From Flavobacterium sp. (GTDB lineage: Bacteria; Bacteroidota; Bacteroidia; Flavobacteriales; Flavobacteriaceae), in assembly GCA_014377455.1 (NCBI GenBank), contig JACMPO010000125.1, positions 1 through 36,971 on the forward strand: 36,971 bases of DNA, written 5' to 3'. A program made the position numbers and the translations under genes. The notes below the pieces were generated by a model. That model worked only from the letters and a program-made list of their open reading frames with translations. It had not been told where the DNA came from and did no database searches. This document shows positions 7,790 through 17,305 of the stretch, piece by piece; the first letter of the stretch is position 1; the number at the start of each line of letters is the position of its first letter.

Positions 7790-10740
7790 ATGAAATTCAA
7801 ATATATTTTGTTTTTATTATTGATTTCTCACCAACTTTTTTCACAAAATGCAGTATCTAATATTAAAGGACAAGTGTTAGAGGAAGGCTCAGGCAAACCG
7901 TTTCCTGGAGTTTCTATTAATGTTAAAGGTAAAAGTTATTCAACAATTTCTGATTCAGAAGGAAATTTTATTTTGAGAAATATACCTTTAGGAAAATATG
8001 ACATTCAATTTTCAGCTTTTTCGTTTGATACTAAAATCATTACTGATGTTGAGGTTGTTAAAGATGAAACAACCAGTTTGACTGTCTCTTTAGTTGAACG
8101 TAAAAATGTTTTAGACGAGGTGGTTATTACTAAAACAAAAGCCAAAGCAGAATCAGTTAAATCATTACTATTATTGCAAAAAAATAGTATTAGAGTATCT
8201 GACGGAATATCTGCTGAAAGCATAAAACGAACTCCAGACAGGACAACATCTGATGTTATAAAAAGAATAAGTGGTGCTAGTATTCAGGACAACAAATTTA
8301 TTGTGATCAGAGGTTTGAATGATAGGTATAACACCACTTTTTTAAACGGAAGTCCGTTACCAAGTTAGGAACCAGATAGAAAAGCATTTTCATTTGATAT
8401 TTTTCCAGCAAACATGGTCGACAATTTGGTAATTTATAAAACGGCTTCACCCGATTTGCCTGGAGAATTTGCTGGTGGTTTAGTCGAAATAAATACAAAG
8501 TCGGTTGCCGACAAAGATTTTCAATCACTGTCTGTTGGCGGTGGATATAATACAGTTACTACCGGAAAAAATCAGCTTTATTCAAAAGGGGGCAAATATG
8601 ATTGTCTTGGTGTTGATGATGGTACTAGAAGTTTTCAGAGTTCCTTCCCAACAGTACAACAATTTCAAGACTTGCAAACTAATTCTAATCAAAATAATAT
8701 TATACAAATTAGTAATTTAGCAAAAGCTTACAATTTTGATTGGAGTTTAAATTCTAAATCATTTTTACCAAATACAAATTTTCAATACACCTAGGTAGAC
8801 ACTCAAAACTTGTTGACGGAAGCGATTTTGGATTTGTTGCATCAGTATCTAACGCTATTACAAACAATTATTTACAAACAAACAGAAATGAATATGAAAC
8901 TCAAGGTGCCTTGGTAAAAAATCAAAACGATCAGGAATATTCTGTGAAAACACTTTTTGGGGCTATGGCAAACTTTTCGTTAAAAGTAAATGCAAATAAC
9001 TTGTTCAATTTTAAAAATTTGTATAGTATAAATAGTGATAATAATGTACTTGATAGATCAGCAAATGAAAATCAAGATAGTGAACCACTTCAATCACATA
9101 CTACTGCTAGATTATTTACAAGTAACAGAATTTATTCAGGACAATTAAATGGCGAACATTATCTTAGTCAAAGTAAAATAAAGATAAGTTGGGTTGGATC
9201 CTACGGAAGTGTAATAAGAAGTACACCTAACGATAGACGAAATACCTATTATTTTACAAAGTTCGAAGACGGTACAACATCGCAACCAGCAGCTTTTTTC
9301 CAGATTAATAGTACAGGCGCTGATGCTCCAGGATCATTTTTTTCATCTAAAAATTTAGAAAATATTTACAGTTCAAAGGTTGATGTTAGCAGAAAATTTA
9401 AGTTTACCGATAAAATATCATTAGAGTTAAAAGTAGGCTACTTTAATCAAGGACGAAATAGAAGTTTTAATGCTCGCCAAGTAGGATATATTACTTTTAA
9501 TGGTATTGTAAATGGAACTAATTATAATACGGGAACTTTTCAATCTAGCATTCAATTTCAAGATGATGCTCATATTTTCAATCCAGAAAATATGGGAATT
9601 ATTTCTCTAGGCTTAAGTGGTTTAACGTTATTTGATGGTACAAAAAAGAATGATTCATATACAGCAAATTCAAAATTAGATGCTTCCTATTTGATGTTAG
9701 ACAATACTTTCGGTAAATTCCGATTAGTTTGGGGTGTTCGAGTTGAAAATTATTCACAAAGTTTAGATTCTAAACTAGATACAAATGTGCCTGTCAATGT
9801 TAGGAATTCGCAGGTTGATTATTTGCCATCTGCTAATTTAATTATCGGAATTACTAAAAAACAGAATATTCGATTTAGTTATTCTAAAACTCTAAATCGT
9901 CCCGAATTTAGAGAGCTAGCTCCATTTTTATTTTATGATGCATTAAGAAGACTTAATACTCAAGGAACTCCTGAACTAACCATTGCTACAGTTCAAAATG
10001 CCGATTTTAGATATGAAATTTTTCCAGGAAAAGGACAATTATTTTCAGTGTCAGTTTTTTATAAAAAGTTTAAAAATCCTATAGAGTTACAAGCATTAGC
10101 AAATAATTCTGACAAATACAATAATGCTTTAGGAGCTATCAATAAAGGTATTGAATTAGAATATCGTACTTTGTTAAGTTCGGTTTTTAGTAGAAAAGAA
10201 AATAAAGTTTTAGACGATATTACTTTTTTTACAAATTTAGCAATCATAAAATCAAAAGTTGATATTTCAAACTTATTACAAGCAACAGAACTAACCGATA
10301 TTCCACTTCAAGGTCAGTCGCCATATGTTTTTAATGGTGGATTACAATATTTAAATTCAGAAAAAGGTTGGGCCGCATCGGTTAACATAAATAAAATTGG
10401 TGACAGAATAGCAATTCAAGCAAATCAAACACAAGGCGCATCTGTTCCAGCATTATGGGAAAAAGGCAGAACCTTTTTAGACATGCAAATTGCCAAGAGT
10501 TTTTTGAAAAATAAGTTAGAGTTCAAATTTAATATTCAAAATTTGTTAGCACAAAATCAAATTTTTTATAATAATTATGATGTTGAAACAACAAGAAAAA
10601 CTGGATTTAATGCTCTAGTGAATAACATTTTTACGGGTGATTCTCAAAACAGAAATGGATTTATTAAAGACATTGACGATTTAGTATATATCACTAAATA
10701 CGGAAAAACATTATCGTTTACAGTAACTTACAATTTTTAA
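7790..10740 (+). pseudogene. TonB-dependent outer-membrane receptor, broken by a stop and a frameshift
   Basis: Read through, this is a roughly 980-codon receptor. It has a signal peptide (1-18), a carboxypeptidase-regulatory-like domain (about 24-105), a plug domain (RIS/GLNDRYNTTFLNGSPLPS region) and a beta-barrel ending in LSFTVTYNF with a terminal aromatic residue. The reading frame is interrupted twice. A TAG at 8366-8368 follows GSPLPS, and EPDRKAFSFD continues in the same frame. Near 8789-8793 one base appears to be missing: frame one ends NTNFQYT-TAG (8792-8794), while the frame of the rest continues as LGRHSKLVDGSDFGF from 8791. Everything after this is intact and well conserved in character, so decay looks recent. 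A sequencing error could explain one lesion but is less likely for both. Cargo genes downstream keep their own promoters. Confidence 0.85.
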
Positions 10741-10797
10741 ATAATGTTAAAGTAAACACTTAACTCTAACATAATTTTATTTTAACCCTAAATTGAC

Positions 10798-10830
10798 TTT
10801 TTGATAACTTTTTGATAACTTTTTGACAAC
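10798..10830 (+). promoter_or_regulatory. Three tandem 11-bp direct repeats, candidate OmpR/PhoB-type operator
   Basis: TTTTTGATAAC (10798-10808), TTTTTGATAAC (10809-10819) and TTTTTGACAAC (10820-10830) abut without spacing; only one base differs in the third unit. An 11-bp period is the hallmark of sites for OmpR/PhoB-family regulators, whose subunits bind the same DNA face head to tail. The array ends 32 bases before the TAATTTTG -7 box of the next gene, an activator-like position. The cognate regulator is inferred. Confidence 0.6.
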
Positions 10831-10862
10831 AATTAATTATCTGTATTTCAATGAGTTATATT

Positions 10863-10870
10863 TAATTTTG
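10863..10870 (+). promoter_or_regulatory. Bacteroidota -7 box for the beta-helix-like T9SS protein
   Basis: TAATTTTG matches TAnnTTTG, 21 bases before the ATG at 10892. No -33 TTG sits at the normal distance; the 11-bp repeats lie further upstream. Confidence 0.55.
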
Positions 10871-10891
10871 TGTAACTAAAAACACACAATC

Positions 10892-12541
10892 ATGAAAAAA
10901 AATTATCTATTCTTGTTACTAGCTTTTACTTCTTTTTTAGGATTTGCACAAATTACACCCACTATTTATCGTGGTGCATTTGAACCTGCTCCTTCAGCAA
11001 TGTGGACAAACGACTGGACTGAATTTGATCCACAAAATGCAGTTTACCCAACACCAAATGTTGACGTAACAGCAAATATTACAGCCGACACCCATTGGAC
11101 AACAGGGAATACATATTATTTGAGAAATCAAATTTATGTAAAAAATAATTCGACACTCACAATTGATGCAGGTGTTATAATTCGCGCTGACCATACAGCA
11201 GTTGGTGCTGGATTGTTTGTAACCAAAGGATCGAAAGTTATTGCAATTGGTACAGCTACAAGTCCAATAGTTTTTACTTCGGATAATGCTCCAGGCGCAA
11301 GAAACAAGGGTGATTGGGGTGGAGTTATATTACTAGGAAAAGCCTCATACAATATTAACAATGGTGTTAATAATATTGAAGGAATTGCAGCCTCAGCTGA
11401 TACTGAATTTGGTGGCGGAACAACTCCAAATGATGATGATAATTCGGGTATTTTAAAATACGTTCGAATAGAATTTGGAGGTTATATTTATGCTCCAAAT
11501 CAAGAAATAAATGGTTTAACTTTTGGAGCTGTTGGACGATTAACAACAATAGATAACGTTCAGGTATCTTTTGCAAATGACGATTCTTTCGAATGGTTTG
11601 GAGGAACGGTAAACTGTACACACATTGTTGCATACCGAGGCTTAGACGATGATTTTGATACAGATAACGGTTATAGCGGTTATGTTCAGTTTGGATTAGG
11701 AATTAGAGATCCTCAAATTTCTGATAATCCATCGGTTTCTACTTCAGAAGGATTTGAATCTGATAACAATGCTACAAGCTCTGTTGCAACACCTTTTACA
11801 GGAGCAGTTTTTTCGAATTGTACCTTAATAGGACCAACTTATCGCCTAACGCTACCAAATGGTGGCACTTTAGCTTCAGGATACAAAAGAGGAGCACGAT
11901 TGAGAAGAAACACGCAATTAAAAATTTTTAATACATTATTTTTAGATTTTCTTCAAGGATTACATATTGATGGTGTTACCACTGAAACGAATGCATTAAA
12001 CAACACGTTAAAATATAAAAATAATATTTTAGCAGGAATTACAACTACTGCCAAAACAGTTTATGTTAACACTTCGGGGAATAATGCTAGTTTTGATGTA
12101 AATACTTGGTACAATTCTAACAACAATACAACGGTTGCGTCCAACTCAGGTATATTAACAAATCCTTATAATGAATCAAGTGCTTTAATTTATACAGGTT
12201 TAGATTATCGTCCTGCAGTAGGATCTATAGCAGCTACTGGTGCTGATTTTACTGATCCAGATTTAACTTTGAGCACTCAAACAGTTTCTGGAGAAACTAA
12301 TAACATTAAAATTTATCCAAATCCTTTTTCGACAACTTTCAAAATTAATTTTATATCTTCATCAGAAAACGATGTAAAAGTTTCATTATATGACATTACT
12401 GGAAGAACTATTGAAACAAAAAGTATTAGTTATGTAGATATTAATAATTTTGAGTTTGGTTCAAATATCAATTCAGGAATATATATTGTTGAAGTTATTC
12501 AAGGCGGAATCTCTAATTCTTTCAAAATAATCAAGAAATAA
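10892..12541 (+). CDS. Secreted T9SS type A cargo protein with beta-helix-like body
   Basis: A 549-residue exported protein. A Sec signal peptide (about 1-19, ending FGFAQ) is followed by a long body with repeated short beta-strand turns (for example TIDAGVIIRAD, SPIVFTSDN, WGGVILLGKA, GILKYVRIEFGG), which reads like a right-handed parallel beta-helix. The last about 80 residues start with NIKIYPNPFS and end with SNSFKIIKK, a T9SS type A sorting domain, so the protein should cross the outer membrane and be surface-attached or released. Its place directly after a TonB receptor, behind its own promoter and 11-bp operator-like repeats, suggests a regulated nutrient-scavenging pair. The ligand is unknown. 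A strong terminator follows. Confidence 0.85.
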   Translation: MKKNYLFLLLAFTSFLGFAQITPTIYRGAFEPAPSAMWTNDWTEFDPQNAVYPTPNVDVTANITADTHWTTGNTYYLRNQIYVKNNSTLTIDAGVIIRADHTAVGAGLFVTKGSKVIAIGTATSPIVFTSDNAPGARNKGDWGGVILLGKASYNINNGVNNIEGIAASADTEFGGGTTPNDDDNSGILKYVRIEFGGYIYAPNQEINGLTFGAVGRLTTIDNVQVSFANDDSFEWFGGTVNCTHIVAYRGLDDDFDTDNGYSGYVQFGLGIRDPQISDNPSVSTSEGFESDNNATSSVATPFTGAVFSNCTLIGPTYRLTLPNGGTLASGYKRGARLRRNTQLKIFNTLFLDFLQGLHIDGVTTETNALNNTLKYKNNILAGITTTAKTVYVNTSGNNASFDVNTWYNSNNNTTVASNSGILTNPYNESSALIYTGLDYRPAVGSIAATGADFTDPDLTLSTQTVSGETNNIKIYPNPFSTTFKINFISSSENDVKVSLYDITGRTIETKSISYVDINNFEFGSNINSGIYIVEVIQGGISNSFKIIKK

Positions 12542-12563
12542 TATAATTTATATTTAAATATTT

Positions 12564-12593
12564 AAAAATCCCTTGTATTGAGGGATTTTTTTT
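12564..12593 (+). terminator. Rho-independent terminator
   Basis: AAATCCCT (12566-12573) pairs with AGGGATTT (12581-12588) around a 7-base loop, followed by a run of T. It closes the beta-helix-like gene. Confidence 0.85.
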
Positions 12594-12625
12594 GTTATCT
12601 GGCATACTATTTGAAATAAAGTTTA

Positions 12626-12633
12626 TATATTTG
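12626..12633 (+). promoter_or_regulatory. Bacteroidota -7 box for the small sorting-domain protein
   Basis: TATATTTG is an exact TAnnTTTG match 19 bases before the ATG at 12653. Confidence 0.6.
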
Positions 12634-12652
12634 TTATTCCAAACCTACTGAA

Positions 12653-12985
12653 ATGAAAAAAAATTACTTTTATATTATTATATTTTCTCTGATGTTTAGC
12701 ACTTCTGCGGTATTTTCACAGCAGGATAAATCTAGTAAAAATCAAGATTTAACTACCGACGGAATCGGGTTTTATCCGAATCCAGTAAGTAACGGAAAAA
12801 TTTATATAACTTCAAAATCATCTGAAGATAAAGAAGTTACTATTTTTGATGTGCTAGGAAAAAAAGTATTACAAGTTATAGTAAGCTCAAAAGAATTGTC
12901 TATTGGAAATCTTTCTCCAGGAGTTTACATCATTCAAATTAAAGAAGAAGAGGCAAGTGCAACTAGAAAATTAATAGTCAAATAG
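12653..12985 (+). CDS. Tiny secreted protein made almost only of a T9SS type A sorting domain
   Basis: A 110-residue protein. A signal peptide (about 1-23, ending VFSQ) and a 12-15 residue linker lead straight into a complete sorting domain (GIGFYPNPVSNGKIYI at about 38, IFDVLGKKVL, LSPGVYIIQI, ending TRKLIVK). No cargo domain is present. It has its own terminator upstream and its own -7 box, so it is transcribed independently and is not a fragment of the previous gene. The domain closely resembles the C-terminus of the next gene (YPNPVSNG, FDVLGK, RKIVIQ), which suggests that it arose by partial duplication. It could be a decoy or accessory substrate of the T9SS, or simply a remnant; I cannot tell which. 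Confidence 0.8.
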   Translation: MKKNYFYIIIFSLMFSTSAVFSQQDKSSKNQDLTTDGIGFYPNPVSNGKIYITSKSSEDKEVTIFDVLGKKVLQVIVSSKELSIGNLSPGVYIIQIKEEEASATRKLIVK

Positions 12986-13048
12986 TTGTAATTCAATTAA
13001 TTTAACCTTTTATTTACTTTGATAATTTTTAAATTTAAAAATAGTCTG

Positions 13049-13056
13049 TATATTTG
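13049..13056 (+). promoter_or_regulatory. Bacteroidota -7 box for the large T9SS protein
   Basis: TATATTTG matches TAnnTTTG 24 bases before the ATG at 13081. A TTTG at 13018-13021 lies somewhat too far upstream for a standard -33 element. Confidence 0.55.
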
Positions 13057-13080
13057 TGGACTAATTTTTATATTTAAATC

Positions 13081-14829
13081 ATGAAAAAAATTTACTCTTT
13101 ACTACTTTTATTTGTAGCCAGTTTTTCTTTCGGACAAACTATTTATTCAGAAAACATGGGAACTCCAACTGGAACTACTTTAATTCCAGCTTATTCTACA
13201 GGAACTGCTCCGGCTACTTTTCAAAATAGCACACCTATTGTATATTCAGGTTCGGGAGATGTAAGAGCAACTTCTGCCTCTAATACATATTCTGGTGCAT
13301 CTGGTGGCGGAAATGTTTATCTAGCTGCTACTGCTGGTAAATATTTTCAAATAGATGGAATAAACACATCTGCGTATACGTCTGCTAACATTCAAATGTC
13401 ATTTGGTTATTTAACAGCACTTTTTGCAACTGTACAAGTAGTCGTAGAATATAGTACTAATGCTAGTACAGCAACGCCAACTTGGACTGCTATACCATTT
13501 ACTAACAACACAAGCGCATCTTGGGCTTTAGTATCAATTCCTGGTGGGATTTTACCTTCATCTTCAACATTATCTTTACGATTTTCAGAAGGAGCTATAT
13601 TAGGTCAGATACGTATCGATGACGTTAAAGTTATAAATTTTAATCCTGCTTGTACTTTTGTTTTTGGCGCGCCAACAACTGCTTGTGACGCAGTAACTCC
13701 AGCTATTGATACTTATACAGCTACAATTCCTTACACGGGTGCTGGTGGTGGCGGTTACACTGTAACTTCTACTTCAGGTTCTGTAGGTGGTGATAATCCG
13801 AATACAGTTGTAGCAGGAAATATTATAGTGTCTAACATAACTGAAGGGACATCTGTAACACTTAACGTAACTAAAGGTGTTTGTATTTATAGTCTTACAG
13901 TAACAGGACCTGATTGCAAAATAGTAAACACATTGCCTTTTGCTGATTCATTTCCATATGCTGTTGGTTCTTCATTAGGTGCTTCTCAAAATTGGCAAAA
14001 TATTAATTCAGGAGATAATATCATTGCTTCTGCTGGAAGTTTAAATTATACTGGGTTTACGTCGTCTGGTAATTCTGAAACATTCTCAGGTGCAGGAATA
14101 GATTGCTTTACCCCATATACAGATACCACAACAGGTACAATTTATGCATCATTTATAATGAATGTAACTGATATGACTAATGTAACAGGTGCTACTGCCT
14201 CAACTTACTTTGCCTCTTTAACATCTGCAACACAAGCCTATAAATCGAGATTATTTCTAAACAAAACAGGTGCGACTACTTATCAATTTGGACTAGACGG
14301 AGCAAGTACAACTACAAATCTTGATACTACAACTAGAAACGTGGGAGATGTTATTTTTGTAGTAATGGGTTATGATTTTTCAAACAGCACAATTAGTGCT
14401 TGGATAAATCCAAACCTTTCAACATTTAATGCTGCAACTCCCCCAACTTTATCACAGGTACAAACAACTCCAATAGCAGATTTAGGTGGTTTTATTTTTA
14501 GACAAGATGCAGCAGGAACTACACCTACCATGATTGTTGACGAATTAAGAATTTCTACTACGACAGCACAGTTGCTATCAGTAAATCAAAATAATGCAAT
14601 AACTGGCTTGAAAGTGTATCCAAACCCAGTTTCAAATGGAACTTTATTTATTACTTCAGATTCTAATTCTGAAAAAAGTATTGTAATATTTGATGTTCTT
14701 GGAAAACAAGTTTTAAACACTAAAACAGCTACATCATCAGTAAATGTTTCAGGTTTAAATGCAGGAATTTATTTGGTAAAAATTACCGAAGAAGGAAATA
14801 CTGCAGTAAGAAAAATTGTTATTCAATAA
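13081..14829 (+). CDS. Large secreted T9SS type A protein, multidomain and adhesin-like
   Basis: A 582-residue exported protein with a signal peptide (about 1-18, ending FGQT). A Thr/Ser/Gly-rich beta-sandwich segment (about 20-185) ends in IRIDDVKV, as in choice-of-anchor or carbohydrate-binding-like modules. An Ig-like stretch contains three cysteines (ACTF, TACDA, GVCIY). A second lectin/LamG-like sandwich (about 280-500) ends in IVDELRIS. The sorting domain starts at GLKVYPNPVSNG and ends RKIVIQ. No catalytic motif is visible, so it is probably a surface binding protein or structural adhesin. It follows the sorting-domain-only gene and shares its C-terminal module. A terminator follows. 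Confidence 0.82.
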   Translation: MKKIYSLLLLFVASFSFGQTIYSENMGTPTGTTLIPAYSTGTAPATFQNSTPIVYSGSGDVRATSASNTYSGASGGGNVYLAATAGKYFQIDGINTSAYTSANIQMSFGYLTALFATVQVVVEYSTNASTATPTWTAIPFTNNTSASWALVSIPGGILPSSSTLSLRFSEGAILGQIRIDDVKVINFNPACTFVFGAPTTACDAVTPAIDTYTATIPYTGAGGGGYTVTSTSGSVGGDNPNTVVAGNIIVSNITEGTSVTLNVTKGVCIYSLTVTGPDCKIVNTLPFADSFPYAVGSSLGASQNWQNINSGDNIIASAGSLNYTGFTSSGNSETFSGAGIDCFTPYTDTTTGTIYASFIMNVTDMTNVTGATASTYFASLTSATQAYKSRLFLNKTGATTYQFGLDGASTTTNLDTTTRNVGDVIFVVMGYDFSNSTISAWINPNLSTFNAATPPTLSQVQTTPIADLGGFIFRQDAAGTTPTMIVDELRISTTTAQLLSVNQNNAITGLKVYPNPVSNGTLFITSDSNSEKSIVIFDVLGKQVLNTKTATSSVNVSGLNAGIYLVKITEEGNTAVRKIVIQ

Positions 14830-14848
14830 CATTTTAAAAATATATTTG

Positions 14849-14880
14849 AAAAGCTTCAATTCGCGTTGGAGCTTTTTTAT
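14849..14880 (+). terminator. Rho-independent terminator
   Basis: AAAAGCTTCAA (14849-14859) pairs with TTGGAGCTTTT (14866-14876) with one G-T pair, a 6-base TTCGCG loop and a T-tail. It closes the large T9SS gene. Confidence 0.85.
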
Positions 14881-14886
14881 TTTTAG

Positions 14887-14894
14887 TACTTTTG
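14887..14894 (+). promoter_or_regulatory. Bacteroidota -7 box for the LuxE-like gene
   Basis: TACTTTTG matches TAnnTTTG and lies immediately downstream of the terminator T-tail. The expected transcription start is around 14901, only a few bases before the TTG start codon chosen for the gene. Confidence 0.55.
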
Positions 14895-14906
14895 TTAAAA
14901 ATTACA

Positions 14907-15887
14907 TTGATTACATCTGAAGATATATTTACAATTTCATCTCAAAAGCAATTTGAAAAAATAGCACTTAAAGTGTTTCGATTTCAATATGATAATAACT
15001 TAGTTTACAATCAATTTTGTGAGTTGCTTAAAATTAACGTTAGAGAGGTGAAATCCATACAACAGATTCCTTTTCTGCCAATACAATTTTTTAAAACTCA
15101 CGATGTAGTTTCCAATGTTAACCCAATTAGGGAAACATTTACCAGTAGTGGTACTACCGGAATTATTACAAGCAAACATTTAGTTACCGATGTTACATTG
15201 TACCAAGAGAGCTATAGAAAAGCGTTTGCAAGTTTTTATGGTAACATTGAAGATTTTGTAGTTTTAGCATTATTACCAACTTATTTAGAACGTGAAGGAT
15301 CATCGTTAATTTACATGGTTAAAGATTTGATAGAATTATCAAATAATAATAAAAGTGGCTTTTATCTACATAATTATAATGAATTAATCGAGAAATTGAT
15401 TGCATTAGATTCATCGGTTAAAAATGTTCTTTTAATTGGCGTTACTTATGCTTTATTAGATTTAATTGAACAACAAAAGTTTCAGTTAAAAAACACCATA
15501 ATCATGGAAACTGGCGGCATGAAAGGCAAACGAAAAGAGCTTATTAGAGAAGAGTTGCATCAATCACTTTGTAATGGATTTGGAGTTTCCAGCATTCATT
15601 CAGAATATGGAATGACGGAATTATTATCGCAAGCGTATTCCCTTGGAAATGGTATTTTTGAATGTCCAAACTGGATGACTATTTTAATTCGGGATACTGA
15701 AGATGCACTAACTTATTTGCAACCAGGAAAAACGGGTGGCATAAATGTTATTGACTTAGCGAATATTAATTCATGTTCGTTTATATCAACACAAGATTTA
15801 GGAAAAAAATATCCCAATAATTCGTTTGAAGTATTGGGACGTTTTGATAATTCAGATATTCGAGGTTGTAATTTAATGGTGGTGTAA
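14907..15887 (+). CDS. LuxE/acyl-protein synthetase-like adenylate-forming enzyme
   Basis: A 326-residue protein of the ANL adenylating superfamily, closest in character to LuxE-type acyl-protein synthetases. The nucleotide-binding motif TSSGTTG is at 79-85 and a downstream MTELLSQAY segment matches the adenylate-binding region. It probably activates an acyl or aryl acid as an acyl-AMP and transfers it to a protein or carrier; the substrate is unknown. I chose TTG at 14907 (MITSEDIFTI) because an upstream in-frame TTG at 14892 lies inside the -7 promoter box. The leader would be about five bases, close to leaderless. Its stop is separated by one base from the stop of convergent tyrS. Confidence 0.78.
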   Translation: MITSEDIFTISSQKQFEKIALKVFRFQYDNNLVYNQFCELLKINVREVKSIQQIPFLPIQFFKTHDVVSNVNPIRETFTSSGTTGIITSKHLVTDVTLYQESYRKAFASFYGNIEDFVVLALLPTYLEREGSSLIYMVKDLIELSNNNKSGFYLHNYNELIEKLIALDSSVKNVLLIGVTYALLDLIEQQKFQLKNTIIMETGGMKGKRKELIREELHQSLCNGFGVSSIHSEYGMTELLSQAYSLGNGIFECPNWMTILIRDTEDALTYLQPGKTGGINVIDLANINSCSFISTQDLGKKYPNNSFEVLGRFDNSDIRGCNLMVV

Positions 15888-15888
15888 A

Positions 15889-17184
15889 CTAGTCGACTTT
15901 CAAAATAAAATAGTTTTTCTTTCCGCTTTGAAGCAAAACAAATTTGTTGTTAATTAAATCTGTATCAGATAAAATAAAATCTTCTACAACTTTTACCTTA
16001 TTTACCGAAACTGAATTTGCATTCAATGCTCTGCGTGCTTCTCCGTTTGATTTAAAAAAACCCGATTTTTCGTTTAAAACAGCAACTATATTTACACCAT
16101 TTTCAATATCTTGTCTGGTAATTGATGCTTGTGGAACTCCTTCAAAAACTTCTAGAAAAGTAGCTTCATCAAGTAGCTTCAAATCGTTTTCAGATGCATT
16201 TCCAAACAATATATTTGATGCTTCAATCGCTTTTTCTAAAGCATCTTTTCCATGAACAAAAGTGGTTACCTCACTCGCAAGCTTACGTTGTAAAATTCTT
16301 AAATGTGGTGAATCATTTTGCTCTTTTATTAAAGTCTCGATTGTGTTTTGGTCTAAAAAAGTAAATATTTTAATATATTTTTCAGCATCAATATCGGTTG
16401 TGTTTAACCAAAACTGAAAAAATTTATAAACCGAAGTTTTATCGGTAGTCAGCCAAACATTTCCGCCTTCGCTTTTTCCAAATTTACTTCCATCGGCTTT
16501 AGTTATTAAAGGACAAGTCATAGCAAATGCTTTGGCACCTTCGCCATTCATTCTTCTAACTAGTTCAGTTCCAGTAGTAATATTTCCCCACTGATCGCTA
16601 CCACCCATTTGCAATAAGCAATTGTGGGTTTTGTATAAATAATGAAAATCGTAACCTTGAATCAATTGATATGTAAACTCAGTAAAACTCATTCCTTCGC
16701 CTTCGGCTTCAAGTCGTTTTTTTACTGAATCTTTTGCCATCATGTAGTTCACTGTTATTCGTTTGCCAACATCACGAGCAAAATTTATAAACGAAAAATC
16801 TTTCATCCAATCGTAATTATTAACTAAAATTGGTGCATTTACATCAGTAGAATTAAAATTTAAAAACCGACTCAAAACTGTTTTAATTCCAGCCACATTT
16901 TTTTCTAAGGTAGCTTCATCCAGCAAATTTCGTTCGTCAGATTTTCCCGACGGATCGCCTATCATTCCAGTTGCACCACCAATTAAAGCAACAGATTTAT
17001 GACCAAATTTTTCCAAATGTACCAACAAAATAATAGGCACTAAACTGCCAATATGTAAGGAATCGCTAGTGGGATCAAAACCAATATAAGTCGTAGTCAT
17101 TTCTTTTAAAAGTTGCTCTTCTGTTCCAGGCATAATATCGTGAACAAGTCCGCGCCAATGCAATTCTGCTACTAAATTTTTCAT
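15889..17184 (-). CDS. tyrS: Tyrosyl-tRNA synthetase
   Basis: A 431-residue class I aminoacyl-tRNA synthetase that charges tRNA-Tyr. The HIGH-like motif HIGS is at 44-47 and the KMSKS-like motif KFGKS at 234-238. QMGGSDQWGN (192-201) is the tyrosine/tRNA-binding region, and a C-terminal S4 RNA-binding domain occupies about 366-431 (EARRALNANSVSVN). The length is typical for the bacterial short form. It is convergent with the LuxE-like gene. A -7 box TATATTTG on the minus strand lies at 17201-17208, giving a very short leader. Confidence 0.96.
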   Translation of the reverse strand: MKNLVAELHWRGLVHDIMPGTEEQLLKEMTTTYIGFDPTSDSLHIGSLVPIILLVHLEKFGHKSVALIGGATGMIGDPSGKSDERNLLDEATLEKNVAGIKTVLSRFLNFNSTDVNAPILVNNYDWMKDFSFINFARDVGKRITVNYMMAKDSVKKRLEAEGEGMSFTEFTYQLIQGYDFHYLYKTHNCLLQMGGSDQWGNITTGTELVRRMNGEGAKAFAMTCPLITKADGSKFGKSEGGNVWLTTDKTSVYKFFQFWLNTTDIDAEKYIKIFTFLDQNTIETLIKEQNDSPHLRILQRKLASEVTTFVHGKDALEKAIEASNILFGNASENDLKLLDEATFLEVFEGVPQASITRQDIENGVNIVAVLNEKSGFFKSNGEARRALNANSVSVNKVKVVEDFILSDTDLINNKFVLLQSGKKNYFILKVD

Positions 17185-17200
17185 GTAAATGTAATTTGTG

Positions 17201-17208
17201 CAAATATA
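17201..17208 (-). promoter_or_regulatory. Bacteroidota -7 box for tyrS
   Basis: The minus strand reads TATATTTG, 16 bases before the tyrS ATG, so transcription would begin only about 10 bases upstream of the start codon. Confidence 0.5.
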
Positions 17209-17305
17209 CCTTTTAGATTTTAGATTTTCTAATTTAGGTTTTCAGTCTCTTTTTAAATACCGTTTGGTTTTTGTGGTGTTATATCAAAAAAGCTATCTTT
17301 ACAAT

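Noticed and set aside
8366..8794. Programmed readthrough or frameshifting in the TonB receptor gene
   Set aside because: No slippery heptamer or known recoding signal is seen at either lesion, and two unrelated lesions favour decay.
10787..10797. A fourth unit of the 11-bp repeat array
   Set aside because: Only three or four of eleven bases match, no better than chance.
14892..14906. Upstream TTG start for the LuxE-like gene
   Set aside because: The codon is inside the -7 promoter box, so it would not be part of the transcript.
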